Source: Hanleya hanleyi | Lineage: Eukaryota > Mollusca > Polyplacophora > Lepidopleurida > Hanleyidae | Reading direction: 5' to 3' | Length of the DNA stretch: 64,000 bases | NCBI GenBank assembly: GCA_036873755.1 | Contig: JAVTVY010036978.1 | Location: 94,555-158,554, forward strand | Position numbers and translations under genes: made by a program | Shown: piece after piece, positions 10,838 to 23,012 of the stretch | How the letters are laid out: the number at the start of each line of letters is the position of its first letter | How positions within the stretch are numbered: position 1 is the stretch's first letter | The notes under the pieces: generated by a model | What the model saw: the letters and a program-made list of their open reading frames with translations, nothing else | What the model was told of the DNA's origin: nothing | The model's database searches: none

Positions 10838-11175
10838 ACGCGAAAAGACGAGACAGCGAAAAGACGAGAAAACGAAAGAAGAAGAAACGAGAAAACGAAA
10901 AGACGAGAAAACGAAAAGACGAAACGACGAGAAAACGAAAAGACGAGAAAACGAAAAGACGAAAAGACGAGAAAACGAAAACACGAGAAAACGAAAAGAC
11001 GAGAAAACGAAAAGACGAGAAAACGAAAAGACGAAAAAACGTGAAAACGAAAAGACGAGAAACCGAAAAGATGAGAAAACGAAAAGACGAGATTCGATAC
11101 AATCTCGTCTTTTCGTTTTTTCGCGTGGCGTCGATAGTGCGCTGGCATTCAATTCTGCGCATGACCGGAAGCAAA
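10838..11175. repeat. AAAACGAGAAAACGAAAAGACG satellite with element end
   Basis: About 250 bp of tandem AAAACGAAAAGACGAG-type units is followed by a short inverted stretch (GAGATTCGATACAATCTC) and a terminus GTGCGCTGGCATTCAATTCTGCGCATGACCGGAAGC. That terminus is the complement-paired end of the 10279-10652 foldback element. It is therefore a second, partial copy of the same family with an expanded core. Confidence 0.6.
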
Positions 11176-11539
11176 TTACGTCAAATTAAATAATCCGAGG
11201 GCACAATTATGGTTTCAAGACGAAAAACTGCAGGCAGGATTAGCAGATGTCTGGAGAAACCAAAATACATTCTCTTGACGTTTTAGAAAACACAAATACT
11301 GGAATCAAGCAGAACCATCTGGACATTTTTTTTATATCGGAGGATATATTTTTTAGGTGCAAAACGCGACATAAGAATTTCATATAGGTCTGGTCATTCA
11401 TTCGTAACCCTTAGCTACTATTTCGTACGCCGAACACGAGGATCTGAGTAATGGAAGTTCAATACCACGCTTCTTAATGATGTTGAATATGTAAAGTTAG
11501 CAAAAACACAGTAAATAAATCATAAACGACTGGGAACAT

Positions 11540-14150
11540 GTCGATTTAAATATGAACGACCAAAGTGTTTTTGAGTTTCTTAAAACAAGAGTGAGAAGTG
11601 TAACCATACCATCGCCCGGGAGAAGAACTTTGAAACAGAAATATTAAATTTAGAAAAGAAAACCAAACCGAAATTAAATAAACTAGAGGGGGCAAAATGT
11701 CACCTGGAAGAAGTAGAAGAATCTATATTTAGATCGAAAGCTAACTGGGTCTAAAATGGTAAAAAATAACCCTTGAAAGACAAAAAATACGTAGCAAAAA
11801 CTACAACTGAACTAGAAACAGAAACCCAAGTTATGCAAGACGAAATCAAATTCTAAGCAAGATAAAAAGTTTTTACAATAAACTCTGCTCAGAAAGAGAA
11901 AACTTAAATGAAACTAGTGGCGATATTTTTCTCAGGCAATCTGTAAAACTCACTGATATTAAAAAAAACGCCTGCGACGATCCACTGTCATTAAATGAAT
12001 TTAAAAAATGCAGTTAAATTAATGAAAAGTTATAAATCCCCAGGACCAGATGGCTTTCCAGCTGAATTTTATCTGTTCATCGAGGAGGAAATTGGGATTT
12101 ATTTTTCACTCGGCTAGATACACTTTCGAAACAGGAACAGTGTCACATCAACAGCAACATATTTACATATCTTGTCTACCCAAGCATGGCAAAGATAGAT
12201 GATTCATTAAAAACTGGCGCCCAATTTCTCTATTAAACGTAGATTATAAAATTATATCAACCTGCTTAGCTAATAGAATCCGAACAGTTTTATTTTCATT
12301 AATAGACGAAACACAGAAAGGTTTTATGAAGGGAATGTTTATTGAAGAAATTACGAGACATTCGACTAAAAAAATTACACAGAAGAAAAGAGTATTTCAG
12401 AACTGTTTTTCTTAATCGACTTTGAAAAAGCCTTTGCCTGCGTATGGTGGAACTACATAGAAAAACTCTCATGTCTTTTAATTTCGAAACATATATAATT
12501 CTGTGGATTAAGATTCTCCAGAATGACTCGAAAAGCAGTGTCATGAACAATGGGTACATTGCTGAATTTCTCCATTTTAAACGGGGTTCATTCTTGTCGC
12601 AGAGACCCTGTCTCTTGCTGTAAAAAAGGATACAGCTATCAAAGGAATACAAATTGAGAAATCCGAGATAAAAATATTACAATACGCAGACGATACCACT
12701 CTTATCCTGGACGGATCACGTGAATCGTTGGAAAGAGCCATATATCTCCTGAATCAATTTTTCAACTTCTCTGAGTTGCGCCTGAAGATTCACAAGTATT
12801 TGGCAGTGTGGATTGGACAGAATAAGGAAAGCGCTGTCAATTTCTGTCATCACTATAGGATAAGCTGAGATTCCGGAGGTTTTAAATTACATGGAAGCTG
12901 GGTTTCTAATATGGCTGAAACAATCAGCAAGAATTATAACGATAAAATGAGTTCTATCAAAAAGATTCTAGGAAGCTGGTCTAGACGTAATTTAATCCTG
13001 TAGGAAAAATAACAATTATCAAAACATTTGTTATTCTATTGCTCGTTCACCTGTTTTCAGTTCTTCCTGATCTTGCGGACATATTTATTACAAACTTAGA
13101 AAAAAATATTTTAAATTTCATATGGGGTTTTAGAGATAAGATAATACGTAAAACAGCCATTGCCAAAAATGGCAAAGGGCGGTTGGGAATGAAACATATC
13201 CAGTCATTCGCCCCATATCTTAAAATAAAATGGATAAAAAGAATAGTTAAACAAGACAACCATAACACAATATTTAAACAGATATTCAAACCAGTTGGGC
13301 ACGATGTTTGAGCACAGGACTAGACAGCCATTACGGCAATTCAAAAGGAAATTAAAAATGTGTTCCGGAGCGACACCTTGAAGGCCTGGTACCAAAGTTG
13401 AAAATAATATCAATGTAGACACTTTTTTATTTGACCTAATTCCGAATTCAGAATGGAAGGACGTGGTCAGTTGGTAAGCAAATGATGTCAGTCATATCAG
13501 CGATGTCTTGGGTGAGGATGGGAAGAGTTTTAAATGTTTAAGGATCTTCAGAACAAGTTTAGTATACCTCCCACGCATTTCATAATGCACCGTGCTAGTG
13601 TACACAACATCTCGAGTGAGAAGAGAAAATATATATAGAAAATGGAAGCTTCAATAAAAACATGTCTTTAAGGAATTATACAGACCAATGTTGAGCCAAA
13701 AATGTACGAAATTTATATATGATCTTTTAGTAAAGAAAAGAAAATGAAACCACAACAAAATTAACAAAAATGGGAGGAAGAATTAGACACGACTAATCTG
13801 GACTGGCCTTCTTTTTACAGTAACATTTACAGTACAACAGGGGGAACCGAGTTGCAATATTTCCAGCTTCAAATACTGCGCAGGATCCTTATAACAAATT
13901 ATCTCTCAAAACTGTGGATTAAAACAGATTCGGACAGATGCTCCTCTTGCAATCAAGATATAGAAAGTCTTATACATCTCTTTTATAATAGTAGATATTT
14001 GAAATCAAAATATATTTGGAGTAAATTATATGTATGGGCAAAAGATCTCGAAATCCAAATGCAGAAACCTTCGCGGTTCCAAGTGATCTCATGTAATAAT
14101 GGGACTGTTCTAATTAACCATGTTATTTTAATGTTCTAAAAATACATATA
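11540..14150 (+). pseudogene. Degenerate L1/Tx1-like retrotransposon ORF2
   Basis: Conceptual translation across many frameshifts and stops gives a recognisable order of L1-type reverse transcriptase landmarks. They are an ESIFRSKANWV linker near 11725-11755, SYKSPGPDGFPAEFY near 12029-12073, FIKNWRPISLLNVDYKII near 12205-12255, TQKGFMKGM near 12311, FLIDFEKAFACVWW near 12411-12450 (the usual Asp after F is Ala), QYADDTTLILDG near 12680-12714, LFSVLPDLADIF...FIWGF near 13054-13130, and a C-terminal LQILRRILITNYLSK...CSSCNQD...LIHLF block near 13870-13985. No endonuclease was identified. The order fits RT followed by the L1-like C-terminal region. It has too many stops to be active and is an old copy. 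Confidence 0.75.
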
Positions 14151-14164
14151 TTTGTGTAGGTATT

Positions 14165-15255
14165 GCAATACTAAACCCTGGGTTGATGGTGCCTCGAAAT
14201 TCCTGTTGAAGACGGGAAATATTGAATGCTACTTGGCCGCAGGTAATAAGAAACAGAACTCCTTTGAGAATAAGTGGGGTCCTCTGGCCTTCTACAGCCT
14301 ATAAATTGAAACAGTAACAGGAGTTACATGTAGGACTTGATAGAAAGATCGGAAAATGAACTATTTATTCCCTCATGGAAATATATAATATTATACTAAT
14401 ATGTATTGTATTTCGTCGATTTCAGATTTGCCCATACTTCTGCTGAGGCTGTAGGCGGGGGGTTGAAAAGGTGAGAGGGGAAAGATAGAGGGTGTTGCCC
14501 GCATGTAAGGGAAGGAAGGGTCCTACTTTTCTCTCTCATCATAAGTCGTCCGGACGTTAACTGTTATACTTTTCCCGGTTTTGTGTAAATAAGTATTTGT
14601 TTTACTGTTTTACCAAGAAAACTGATGAGGTGTCAACTGCTGAAAAGGGGGAACAGTATCCAGATACGCGAGATGTTTTTCTTTCTTATTATTATTATTA
14701 TTATCTTATCTTATTGCTATTGTTATTATTATTGTTCACTAATTTTGTGCAAGTACTGAGATAAATCTATCATACTCCAAACCTGATGGTCACGTGGGCA
14801 CTGTAGGGGAATTGTTTCAACCGTGACTAGCTGATGTAGATAAATTCCCGTTGGCACGTCCTGTGCTACCAACATGGTTAAGAGTTACAGGCCATTACGT
14901 TTCACTATAATCAGTTTATTTATAATTACTTTGGGGTGATCTCTGGTTAAACCTCAAGTTTCAGTAATATGGTGGCCATTTTGAAATTTATGGCGTTAGC
15001 ACAAGATATTATGGTTACCATAGAAGGGAATAAACATTATGCATCTGACTTGCCTCCTACGCTGTTCGTTAAACTGGTAGCACTACGTTTGAACATCGAA
15101 ATTGGAAGTACCATTGCAAAATACAGACCAACAAGGTTATCAACTTTATGAACATCAGTCTATGATAGCTAGGTTAGATATCATGTGTCTTTTCCGGGGC
15201 TAGGGTCCATACTATGAGCCATATGTAAAGATGAACAATTTCGAGGAAGAGTTTA
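14165..15255. other. Anonymous sequence with TTA microsatellite
   Basis: It contains an ATT/TTA-rich microsatellite at about 14680-14735. A 60-codon frame at 14969-15151 has no recognised domain. I see no splice-bounded exon. Confidence 0.35.
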
Positions 15256-16412
15256 TAGACGAGCGGCGATTGGCAAAAAACGCCTTATTTTAGGAGTAAA
15301 ATGCACCCCCCGACACAGAGGCAAACTATATATCATTTGAAAGCTTGGACTCTCTTCTTTCAGATGAGGTAGGATGTGGTGGTGAAAACTATTGCCGTAT
15401 GCTAGAAAAATTAGGAAATGCATGAACCATTGGATTGCAACTTTCTACTTTCAAAATGGGGGTATATGTATTAGTATGGCTATATCTTCACTCGTACCAG
15501 GCATAGGGCAAAATGGTTGGTGTCAATTGATTACGCAAAGGTTCTTCAATCGTTTAATATCAAAAACTATTTTGAGGTCATTGACCTGTGACGTCACAGG
15601 GGGACCATCTCCAAAATACAATTAAATTGCGTCAAACGCACTAAAAACTATGTCAAAAGTTTTTTTGTGGGTAAATTCTTGATTGTTAAATGGCCAAAAT
15701 GGTTCTTATGTCGAATATAGTCATCGGTCAAATACTTCGGCAAAGATTTGGCGCAATTACCTTTTAAATCCTCAATTTAACGACCGTCATTCACCATAGT
15801 ATATTAGGTAAAAAACACTAACTACTGCATTAGACGAGCGGCAACTAAGTTATTCAATGTAATGAAATTCATATAATTATGCCAAGTTATTGTCAGCGGT
15901 GCTGTGTATCATTACAGGAAAAGCACAGGCTGTTTAAGGATTCTCACCACCTTAGAAAATAGAATATGTGAAGAGGAAGTATCTCAAAATTATACATTTT
16001 CTATGTCTACTAAGCGTTTATCTAACATTGCCAAACATCTGACTGCAGCAATACTTGATATGAATGTTTTATGATCTAATGTGTATAATTCAATGTTTTC
16101 TTTTATCTCTTGTTAATTTTGAAGCAATATCAAATGTTATCTTGATTATCGTTGTGAGTGGGGGTCATCTCATAATTACTATTGCAATTTCACGATTTTC
16201 TCGGATATCAGCCACCGTAAATAGTTTAGTTCCGTGATTTAGACATTCAGAGTCATTTGACGTCGTAGCTGTATATTGTTTTGTCAAACGTACAAATTAG
16301 TTTAGAATTTAGAGCAGTTGCTTCAGATATTTTTGGGATTATAAATTCTGTATATCCCTGGCATATTTTTTATCAGGGGCCAAGCCTAATCATAAATACA
16401 ATAGGACAGTCC
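15256..16412 (+). repeat. Left arm of a 5.5-kb inverted repeat
   Basis: This arm is inverted relative to 19268-20777. It begins TAGACGAGCGGCG, repeats TAGACGAGCGGC at 15829-15840, and runs to ATATCCCTGGCATATT...GGCCAAGCCTAATCATAAATACAAT. It lacks ~210 bp that the right arm has after the second TAGACGAGCGGC. It includes a perfect CTGTGACGTCACAG palindrome near 15586. Flanks at the two outer ends are compatible with a TA target duplication (TTTA|TAGACG and CGTCTA|TTAC), but this is weak. Confidence 0.65.
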
Positions 16413-16504
16413 CGGGATAGAACTATTTAATATAATAATAATATTTATTTCAGACACAGATTCTATAGAATGAACAAATAAATAATAAGATGGCAGCCAA
16501 ATGA

Positions 16505-17290
16505 CAAATTACTAGCGCGTTAGATAGACTTGGCTAGACCAATGACAAACTAAACGCGAAGTCTCAGACAAATCGGAAAGCCGCAAAGTTGTAAGTAAGA
16601 AATTGTCTGTCGACATAAGTCTGCTCCGTAGAAAATTAATCTGGAGTCGAATAACCTCATTAAAGCAGGGTACAGAGTTAATCCCAAACATGTACAGTAA
16701 GTAGCACTTCAATTCGGCATGGAGTGCATCAACCTGCGAAATGCGTTGCTGTATGTGTGTTTTACAGTTACAAGACCGCAAATGGCTGCAATAGATACTG
16801 GTAAAGTACGACAAGAGAAGTGGCTTCTTCGCATCTTGAGAACACATATAGAACTTTCGAGTCAAAGTGTTGGCACGAATGCATAATTTTCTAGTTTGCA
16901 CAGTCATCATTACTGTCAGTGATATCGCTGGAGATAAAATGATCAAGACATTCGGCGTTGTCTAGGTACTTCAGCCGTGAGTCAATTTAACAGAGGTCAT
17001 TGAACTTGAACGAAAACATAAGCATTTCTTAACGTTCAGGACAATATTATTGTCAGTCACAAAAATATTACATATATCAAGTGGATTCTGGGGTCTAATA
17101 AGGCATAAGTCGTCAGCGTATACTAGATGGTTAAAGAAGACCTCGACTACATTACATCCTAAATTGGACCGAGATATTTTGATGTCGAGTTCATGATGTA
17201 TAGACATTAAAGTACAGAGGAGACCTCCTCCTTGACGAACTCCATTTCCAGCAGGGAACCCTCCGAGAATACATACCCACATCCTGGTAG
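16505..17290 (-). pseudogene. Degenerate non-LTR reverse transcriptase fragment
   Basis: On the minus strand, GNGVRQGGGLLCTLM (RT block before the catalytic motif) is followed by NHLVYADDLCLIRP, the YADD catalytic box, at about 17105-17145. After a frame change come TLTRKFYMCSQDAKKPLLLSY and HLRSC, resembling the thumb region downstream of RT in non-LTR elements. The frame changes between 16946 and 16971, and the sequence is full of substitutions. The 5' part (endonuclease) is absent. It lies in the loop of the 15.3-20.8 kb inverted repeat. Confidence 0.7.
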
Positions 17291-18204
17291 CTATGAAAGG
17301 CGCAAAAGGACGCCATTGCCCACGTGACGTGGATCAAGATTAGTCACGGGGTAATGCTTTAAAATTGACTCTACTGTAAAACCCGGGTAATAATTATCAT
17401 TGTGGCTTTCAAAATACTAAATATCCAAACAAGTTTGAAGATGTTATTGTCTCGGAATAGGCATTTGCAAACACAAATCATCGCATGTAAATCTCCGTGG
17501 ATAAAATAATGAAACATTCCAATGTTAATAAATGGTTCGCTTCTTAACCTCGGCATGACGCCACATGGGCCTTGACGTCGTTTCGCGTTTTTGTTGTCAG
17601 AGACTTCCATATCGGGATTGTTCTACTAATTATTTATGATGTATAATCTCCAATATTATCATCTCGCTTATTCTCTGTTTCGCAATGGTGTCAGGGCAGA
17701 ATTGGTGGTTTTCAAGGCAGATAAGGCTCAAGTTCTGAACAGAATTATTACCGTTTTATTATCAGAGGTGACAGGACAAACTTTTCGCTCATAAAGATCT
17801 TTTGTGGGCATTAAAAAAAATGCCAGTCTCAGTTCGATTTTATCGGATATACACATTTCATGTGTATTCATTTGTATTCTTAAACAGCATTGTTTCTTAT
17901 AGTGGAGCCAAGTCGTCATTATGGTTGTCTCTCTTTTGTTCTGGAGCTCCGTCGTTAACTGGAGCTAGAAATTCGTATAGGCACGGCTGAGTAGTATTCA
18001 TACTACTTTAATATTAGGTGTTATAGTCTGGATCTCAGCGGTATTATTCTGATGTATGTCTCGGATCATGTCATTTTCGTTACACGAAAGACATACGAAC
18101 AACATCATGTGAGCATATATGGCCACTCGTAGGTAGAATCGGTATTCGGGGTTGAAACACGCCAGGAACGTCGGTATGTTAATGTGTCAAAACAGAAAAT
18201 CTCG
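17291..18204. other. Anonymous loop sequence
   Basis: No gene is recognised. Several 60- to 80-codon frames exist on both strands but show no domain and conflict with each other. Confidence 0.35.
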
Positions 18205-19200
18205 AATTGAGATTGGTATTTTTCAATACCTACAGAACTCCAGAAGCAAGAATTCTGTCCTGGCACATATGATAAAGCAGTAATAATAATGAAGCCGGAC
18301 CTTACGGAAGACAGCGCTGAATAATCATGAAATTTGTCAAAGTATTTTTCAATTCCTACAGAACTCAAGAAGTGAGAATTCTGTCCTCACACCTTTGACA
18401 AAAAAAACCCCACAGTAATAATACTCTACAAAAAATGCACATTACCGACATTGGAAACTGTGGAATACAAGCGTCTAATCTGTCATTCAATATTCAGCTG
18501 TCGTCCATTAAAGGATTTCCGCGTCAATAATCCGATGGCCCAAAAATAACAATGGCACTAAATTATAAGGATAAATCATAAAATGCGTAAACCTAGGCTG
18601 ATTTCCTGCAAGACAGAAGCGGTCAACAGTTTTCAATGATGTCCCAAAAACACCAAATTCGTATCGCTGATGAGTATTCTTAATCTATATGATATACGTT
18701 GTAAAGTCGTTATCTCAGTCACGCTTTGATTGTGTCTGTTCATATGAAAACTATGAGGACCTTGAAATAATACGTTCATACAATCCCTAGCCCCGGGTTA
18801 AGCGGAATTAGACACTAGTTACGAAACGTACCGCCATAAATCTTGCACGTTCAACATGCGATATGTATCGTCAAATTTGAGAAAATTCGACTGGAGACGC
18901 TTGACGTATAGCCCTCTTTTACAGGTTCATATAAAGACATTGAGAGAAACAGCATACACATGAAATGTGTCAAAGCAGATAAATCTCCAATGGATATTGA
19001 TATATTTCAATACCTACAGAACACCAGAATCGAGAAATTTGTCCTGACAACTTTGATGAAAAATGGTAATAATTCTACAGAGGACTTGGACATTACGGAT
19101 CTTGGAAACTGCGGACGGCATCTGAAGAAACAGCGCTATTAAACAACGCTACAGCAGAAACGTCATTAGAAGCGATAGTTCTGCCCTAACATCATTAACA
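18205..19200 (+). repeat. Degenerate repeats around TTCAATACCTACAGAAC
   Basis: Three related blocks start near 18217, 18351 and 19007 with TTTCAATACCTACAGAAC(T/A)CCAGAA, then a GAATTCTGTCCT-like word. A fourth, partial block near 19160 has lost the opening. Later parts share CATTACGGATCTTGGAAACTGCGGA-like text. They look like remnants of one tandem or dispersed unit of ~110-130 bp, interrupted by an RTX 3' end at 18600-18880. Confidence 0.5.
18600..18880 (-). repeat. RTX 3' end, minus orientation
   Basis: Its reverse complement runs from ACGATACATATCGCATG...GTGCAAGATTTATGGCGGTACGTTTCGTAAC through GTGTCTAATTCCGCTTAACCCGGGGCTAGGG and on to the AATACTCATCAGCGATACGAATT block. That is collinear with 23195-23440. 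It includes the end of the RTX ORF and the whole structured 3' UTR. Confidence 0.7.
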
Positions 19201-19267
19201 ACCGGAATAATACTGTACAGCAGCACAAGCGAGATCATATTATTGGAGATTATATATCATTAATATT

Positions 19268-20777
19268 GATTGTATTGAAGATTAGGCCTGACCCTTGTTG
19301 AGAGTTATGCTTGGGATATACAGAATATATACTCGACAAAATATCCGAAACGGCTGTTTTGAGGTACATGAGTACATATAGTGATGTCCTATACTCAGGA
19401 TGTTGTAGGGTCAGAACATACCTGTAAAGTGGGTTTGTTTATGGACATTTTCTTGTATGATATTAAACTGTGCAAGTAGGTTTCCAAGAACATACTCTTG
19501 ATGTGACAATGTAAATACTAAGTTTAGATGACCCCCTGAATAATTTTAAAATTTTCAAGAAGGTGGAAAATCAGGTACCTGTAAAGAGTAATTCATAGAA
19601 TACTGTATCCACAAATCTTATCAAATGTGGTAGATTACCAAGAACCTATTGTGTGAAAACATGAAATTTCAATAGTAATTATGAGATGACCCCCACTCAC
19701 AACGATAGTCAAGATAACCTTTGATATTACTTTAAAATTAACAAGAGATAAAAGAAAAGATTGAAATATACACATTAAATCATAAAACATTCATATCAAG
19801 TATTGCTGAAGTCAGATGTTTGGCAATCTTAGATAAACGCTTAGTAGACATAGAAAATGTATAGTTTTGAGATACTTCCTCTTCACATATTCTATTTTCT
19901 AAGGTAGTGAGAATCCTTAAATTGCCTGTACTTTTCATGTAATGATACACAGCACCACTGACAATAACTTGGCATAATTATATGAATTTCATTACATTGA
20001 ATCACTTAGTAAAGAAACCACAATTGTGTATTTAGAAAATATTTCATTATGACCCCTAAGTGACATCATGATTCAAGATATCTTAACATAACCTAATATC
20101 AATCGATTCCCCGTTTAATAGAGAGGAAATTGCCACCTCACGCTATATGATGTGGCCGTGTGCATTTTACTCCTAAAGTAAGGCGTTTTTTGCAGTCGCC
20201 GCTCGTCTAATGCAGTAGTTAGTGTTATTTACCTAATATACTATGGTGAATTACGGTCGTTAAATTGAGGATTTAAAAGGTAATTGCATCAAATCTTTGC
20301 CGTGGTATTTGACCGATGACTATATTCGACATAAGAACCATTTTGGCCATTTAACAATGAAGTATTTTACCCACAAAAAACTTTTGACATGGCTTTTAGT
20401 GCGTTTGACGCAATTTAATTGTATTTTGGAGATGGCCCCTCTGTGACGTCACAGGACAATGACCTCAAATTTGTTTTTGATATCAGAGGATTGAAGAACC
20501 TTTGCCTAATCAGTTGACACCAACCATTTTTCCCTATGCCTGGTAGGAGTGAAGATATAGTCATTTTAATACCTATACCCCCATTTTAAAAGTAGAAAGG
20601 TGCAATCCACTGGTTCTTGTATTTCCTAATTTTTCTATCATACGGCAATAGTTTTCACCACCACATCCTACCTCATCTGAAAGAAGAGAGTCTAAGCTTT
20701 CAAATGATATGCAGTTTGCCTCTGTGTACGGGGGGTGCATTTTATTCCCCAAAACTGGGTGTCGGCCGCTCGTCTAT
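19268..20777 (-). repeat. Right arm of the 5.5-kb inverted repeat
   Basis: This is the complement of 15256-16412, ending GGCCGCTCGTCTA at 20777 with an internal GCCGCTCGTCTAATGCAG at 20199. It is more complete than the left arm. Together the arms and loop span 15256-20777 and could be a foldback DNA element that later took in retroelement debris. Confidence 0.65.
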
Positions 20778-20984
20778 TACTGTGATACAATGTGCAGTAA
20801 TGCGATATCCAAGCAAATAATATAACATGAAGGCGCCTCACAAAATCCGTTGCCCTTCCCCAAACAATTGAGAAATAGGCTGAGAATGTGCAACTTATTA
20901 TAGCCCTATGTACTAATCATGAATTGTCTTTTTTAGAGCATGTCATTAATTCTCTAGATATAACAGCTACATTCAAGCAAGGGG

Positions 20985-21850
20985 CATAAATCTGTAAAAT
21001 AAGGGCTGAGACGAAACATTTTTTTTGCTGGCTTCTAAAATACAAGTAGATATATATGTTTCCAAAACTTGGTAGCTGTACCGAACACAGTCCTTCTGAT
21101 ATAACTCTTTAAATTCGAGCATACCCAAGATTATTACACTCGAAAAGGGGCATAACTCCATAAAATAAAGGCCGAGATGATGAATTTTGTGTACGCTTCT
21201 ATAATATAACTAGATAAATAAAGTTTCCAAAATTTAGTAGCTGTATACACGGATCTTCAGATATAACTTGTACATCCAACTATATATCGCAAAATCAAAG
21301 ATTATTACAACAGAAAAGGATCATAACTCCATAAAATATGGTCCAAGACGACAATTTTTTTTGTAGGCGTCTAGAATAAAATTAGATAAAAAGTTTTCTC
21401 ACAATATAGTAGCTGTACCAGACAGTTAGATACATATAGCTGGTTACATTCAAGCATATTTCACAAAATCAGTGATTATTGCACCCGAAAAGGGGCATAC
21501 TGTAGCTCCATAAAATAAGGGCTGAGGCGACTAATTTTCTGTTGGCTTCTAGAGTACAAATATATAAGTAAGTTTACAGAATGTAGTGGCTGTATCAGAC
21601 ACAGTTTTGCAGATACAGTTGGTTAACTTCAAGCATATATCACGATATAAAAAACTGATTCTTGTATGAAGGGGCATAACTCGAGCGCAGCCATTTTCGA
21701 TAGGCGTCTGACTTACAAGTAGCTAAATACGTTTCCAAAATTTTCGTTACTGTATCTCAAGCGGTTTTGCCTAAGATGTGGTAACGGAGGTATGTGTGGA
21801 CGGACGGACGATGGCAATACCCTGAGGCCAAAATGGCCAAGGGATAAAAA
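20985..21850 (-). repeat. Five-unit ~170-bp tandem repeat
   Basis: AAGGGGCATAACTCCATAAAATAAGG and its variants begin units near 20980, 21147, 21315, 21490 and 21669. Each unit continues with a TTTTTGTTGGCTTCTAAAATACAAGTA block and TTTCCAAAATTTAGTAGCTGTA. The array ends with a GGACGGACGG tract and the hairpin CCCTGAGGCCAAAATGGCCAAGGG. No coding potential is present. Confidence 0.6.
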
Positions 21851-21869
21851 GTAATGCTTTGAGATTCAC

Positions 21870-22194
21870 CTGGACTGACTTAGATGTGGTATATCTAACA
21901 CGTATTTACCATCGCTCCATTTCCAGTGGTCTTCAACGTCTCGGTCATTGAGACCCATCCAGTAACAGAGTACAACCCTATGAAAATCAAGTGATTCGAG
22001 GAATTCCAAAACAGATCTATACGTGGTCTCGTTTTGGATTTTCAGTAAATGGCCTCCATTGCGTCGGCATGCTCTTTCCGCGCCATTCCAGTTCGTCTTT
22101 TCTGTTCTCGAGGTTTCGATATAGCACATCTTATCAATCTGAGCTGTCATCACCTCTGCTAGCCCATCCCAAAGAGGACACGTACATTCTGACC
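21870..22194 (-). CDS. C-type lectin domain exon (N-terminal two thirds)
   Basis: The minus-strand reading shows a C-type lectin-like domain start: CYIE, WNGAERACRRNGGHLLKI, then YWMGLNDRDVEDHWKWSDG. These are the family's WxxAExxCxxxGGHLxxI and WxGLNDxxxExxWxWSDG signatures. The domain is cut after the WSDG box, as expected if the rest (W...NDC...C...C) lies on another exon. Flanking sites support an exon: acceptor TTTGTATTCAG ending at 22195 and donor TCCAG|GTGAAT at 21869. It starts in phase 1 and ends with two bases of a codon. No signal peptide lies on this exon. It may belong to a secreted or membrane lectin. The only other lectin exon in the window (5763-5933, same strand) is not phase-compatible as a direct partner. 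Confidence 0.75.
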
Positions 22195-23010
22195 CTGAAT
22201 ACAAATAAACAACAATTTAAAAGAGGACCCACAGAGGTTGAGAAACAAAATACAAATTCTAACGGTAGATATCGAGTAGATAATGATATGTGAAATGTTA
22301 AACATGACTTGCCGGTCGTCTGAAAGTCGCAAAACTGAAGAGTTGCGGACCCTTTTCCAGGAGCAAGATACAGCAATAACTTTAACATGGGTCTCGCGAA
22401 AATGATCGTCGTAAGTTTATTGATAGACAATGCCAGAAGCTAAAAGGGACTTGAAAAATTACTGAACTGTTCTAGAAGGCAAGAACAATGGAGAAATCAT
22501 GCAAATAGTTCTTTGAAATAATAATTGTGTGCAATTTTCGGTCAGTGTCTATACTCAAAGCATATGGGAGGCGAATCTCGTGGATTGCGTTGCACTCTGG
22601 GAAGGAAACATGGCCGTTTTTGCTATTTTTAGACGCCCGGCAAGGCTTGTATTTTAGCTATCTGATAGTTTTTTTTGTTATACAAGACTAATTACACTAT
22701 GCTTGTCATCAAACATCTGCGAGATATGAAATGAGTGGGTGTGAACAGAATGAAGGCGCTACATGCACCTACACACACACATCTCCACACACACTTAATT
22801 ACATGCAAACAGATCTAATCATATCGTTATCGTTTTCCATATACCTGAACTCAGGCCATACTATATACATGCTATGTTACATGGCGGCAAAAATGATGAT
22901 TCTAGGTCGCGTGGTTTAGACAAATTCTCGATTTCAGTGAAGAAAAAAAACTGAGGAAATTTTCGAAGGAGTATAACTTTGCAACCGTCACTGGCACGAA
23001 CTTCCCTTTC
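22195..23010. other. Sequence upstream of the lectin exon
   Basis: On the minus strand, a hydrophobic stretch around 22390-22430 (LTTIIFARPMLKLLLYLA) could be a signal-peptide-like first exon. I see no good GT donor after it, so I do not call it. A short CACACA-rich patch lies at 22770-22795. Confidence 0.3.
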
Positions 23011-23012
23011 TG

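Noticed and set aside
10331..11193. Lys/Arg/Glu-rich and Phe/Ser/Arg-rich open frames
   Set aside because: They are by-products of the AAAACGAGAAAACG repeat, which lacks stops in several frames. No start context or conservation was seen.
18105..18150. Minus-strand STYEWPYML resembling the lectin exon's CEYEWPYICQ
   Set aside because: The conserved Cys residues are absent, there is no WxW or NDC upstream and no splice sites. The match is about ten bases and probably chance.
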